Assembly (NCBI GenBank): GCA_026388915.1
Contig: JAPLIW010000686.1
Span: forward strand, 1-5,619
Direction: 5' to 3'
Length of the DNA: 5,619 bases
Source of the DNA: Deltaproteobacteria bacterium
GTDB lineage: Bacteria > Desulfobacterota > SM23-61
Shown piece by piece: positions 5,371 to 5,619 of the stretch. The position numbers and the translations under genes were made by a program. The notes below the pieces were generated by a model. That model had not been told where the DNA came from, searched no databases, and was given only the letters and a program-made list of their open reading frames with translations. Each line of letters begins with the position of its first letter. Positions within the stretch are counted from its first letter, which is position 1.

Positions 5371-5573
5371 CCAAGGGCCCGGAAGGAAAGTCAGATTGCG
5401 CCGCAAGCATCGGCGGGATATGGATTGCCATAGTCTCCCCGCTTGCCTTCCGCAAAGCGCAGCGGGGGCGGGAAAAGAGAACTTTGATTAGGGGACAGGA
5501 ACCCCCGCCACAGCCAAGAAGCGATAGCTGCCTCATGATTGCAAGCAATATGACTTTCCTTCCGGGACCCTGG
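5371..5573. repeat. 203-bp sequence bounded by 29-bp imperfect inverted repeats
   Basis: The 29 bases at 5371-5399 match the reverse complement of 5545-5573 at 26 positions, including a perfect 16-base block (CCCGGAAGGAAAGTCA on one strand). The interior contains smaller stems: CCCCGCT (5437-5443) with AGCGGGG (5461-5467), and GGGG (5491-5494) with CCCC (5503-5506). No convincing gene was found, and no target-site duplication is visible at the outer ends. The terminal repeats and size fit a small non-autonomous (MITE-like) element; a long structured leader of kdnB is the alternative. The rest of the 318-base stretch before kdnB holds no recognisable gene or clear promoter. Confidence 0.6.
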
Positions 5574-5619
5574 AACCACCTGACATTTCGAATATATCAG
5601 CCCTTTGGCTCTCAACGAA

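Noticed and set aside
5302..5406. N-terminal extension of kdnB by 35 residues
   Set aside because: The extension is not conserved-looking, overlaps the terminal inverted repeat, and the family N-terminus begins at the ATG at 5301.
5391..5615. 74-codon minus-strand open frame upstream of kdnB
   Set aside because: No recognisable domain, no good ribosome binding site, and it lies mostly within the inverted-repeat element.
5585..5619. Possible promoter (TTGAGA and TATATT on the minus strand)
   Set aside because: The spacing is only 13 bases and the site lies over 280 bases before kdnB, at the window edge.

Overview
The window carries a run of lipopolysaccharide inner-core genes, all on the minus strand and so transcribed from high to low coordinates: kdnB (5301-4147), kdnA (3886-2729), kdsB (2504-1791), waaA (1456-164) and the 5' part of carA (167 to the window edge). 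The central reading is a pathway for 8-amino-Kdo (Kdo8N). KdnB would oxidise the C8 hydroxyl of Kdo, KdnA would aminate the resulting aldehyde, KdsB would activate the sugar with CTP to the CMP form, and WaaA would transfer it to the lipid A precursor. kdnB, kdnA and kdsB match, in type and grouping, the three-gene set characterised in Shewanella oneidensis. Here waaA is added, so activation and transfer are encoded next to synthesis.

The organism is a Gram-negative bacterium with GC-rich coding sequence and relatively AT-rich, repeat-laden spacers. The repeat style (CCAAAT/TTTGGAA inverted arrays, and a CCCCCC...GGGGGG palindrome beside a GATTT/AAATC edge) suggests an environmental Desulfobacterota-like lineage rather than Shewanella. 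That placement is inference from general impression only.

Layout on the plus-strand scale: 1-167 is carA (partial), overlapping the waaA stop by 4 bases (ATGA). 164-1456 is waaA. 1457-1790 is a spacer with a 9-bp leader dyad, heptad-repeat element A, a weak terminator-like hairpin and a GC-rich palindrome that abuts a shortened kdsB 3' end. 1791-2504 is kdsB. 2505-2728 is a spacer with a hairpin next to the kdsB ribosome binding site and heptad element B. 2729-3886 is kdnA. 3887-4146 is a spacer with heptad element C enclosing a good intrinsic terminator candidate. 4147-5301 is kdnB. 5302-5619 holds no convincing gene; most of it is a 203-bp sequence bounded by 29-bp imperfect inverted repeats, resembling a small non-autonomous element or a long structured leader.

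Three observations stand out. The first is a Kdo8N pathway in an apparently non-Shewanella genome, joined to waaA. The second is that all three spacers between kdnB, kdnA, kdsB and waaA hold inverted arrays built from 7-bp units. The third is a KdsB whose C-terminal VDTPED-type motif seems to be missing beside a palindromic repeat. Family assignments rest on motif recognition by eye; no database search was run.
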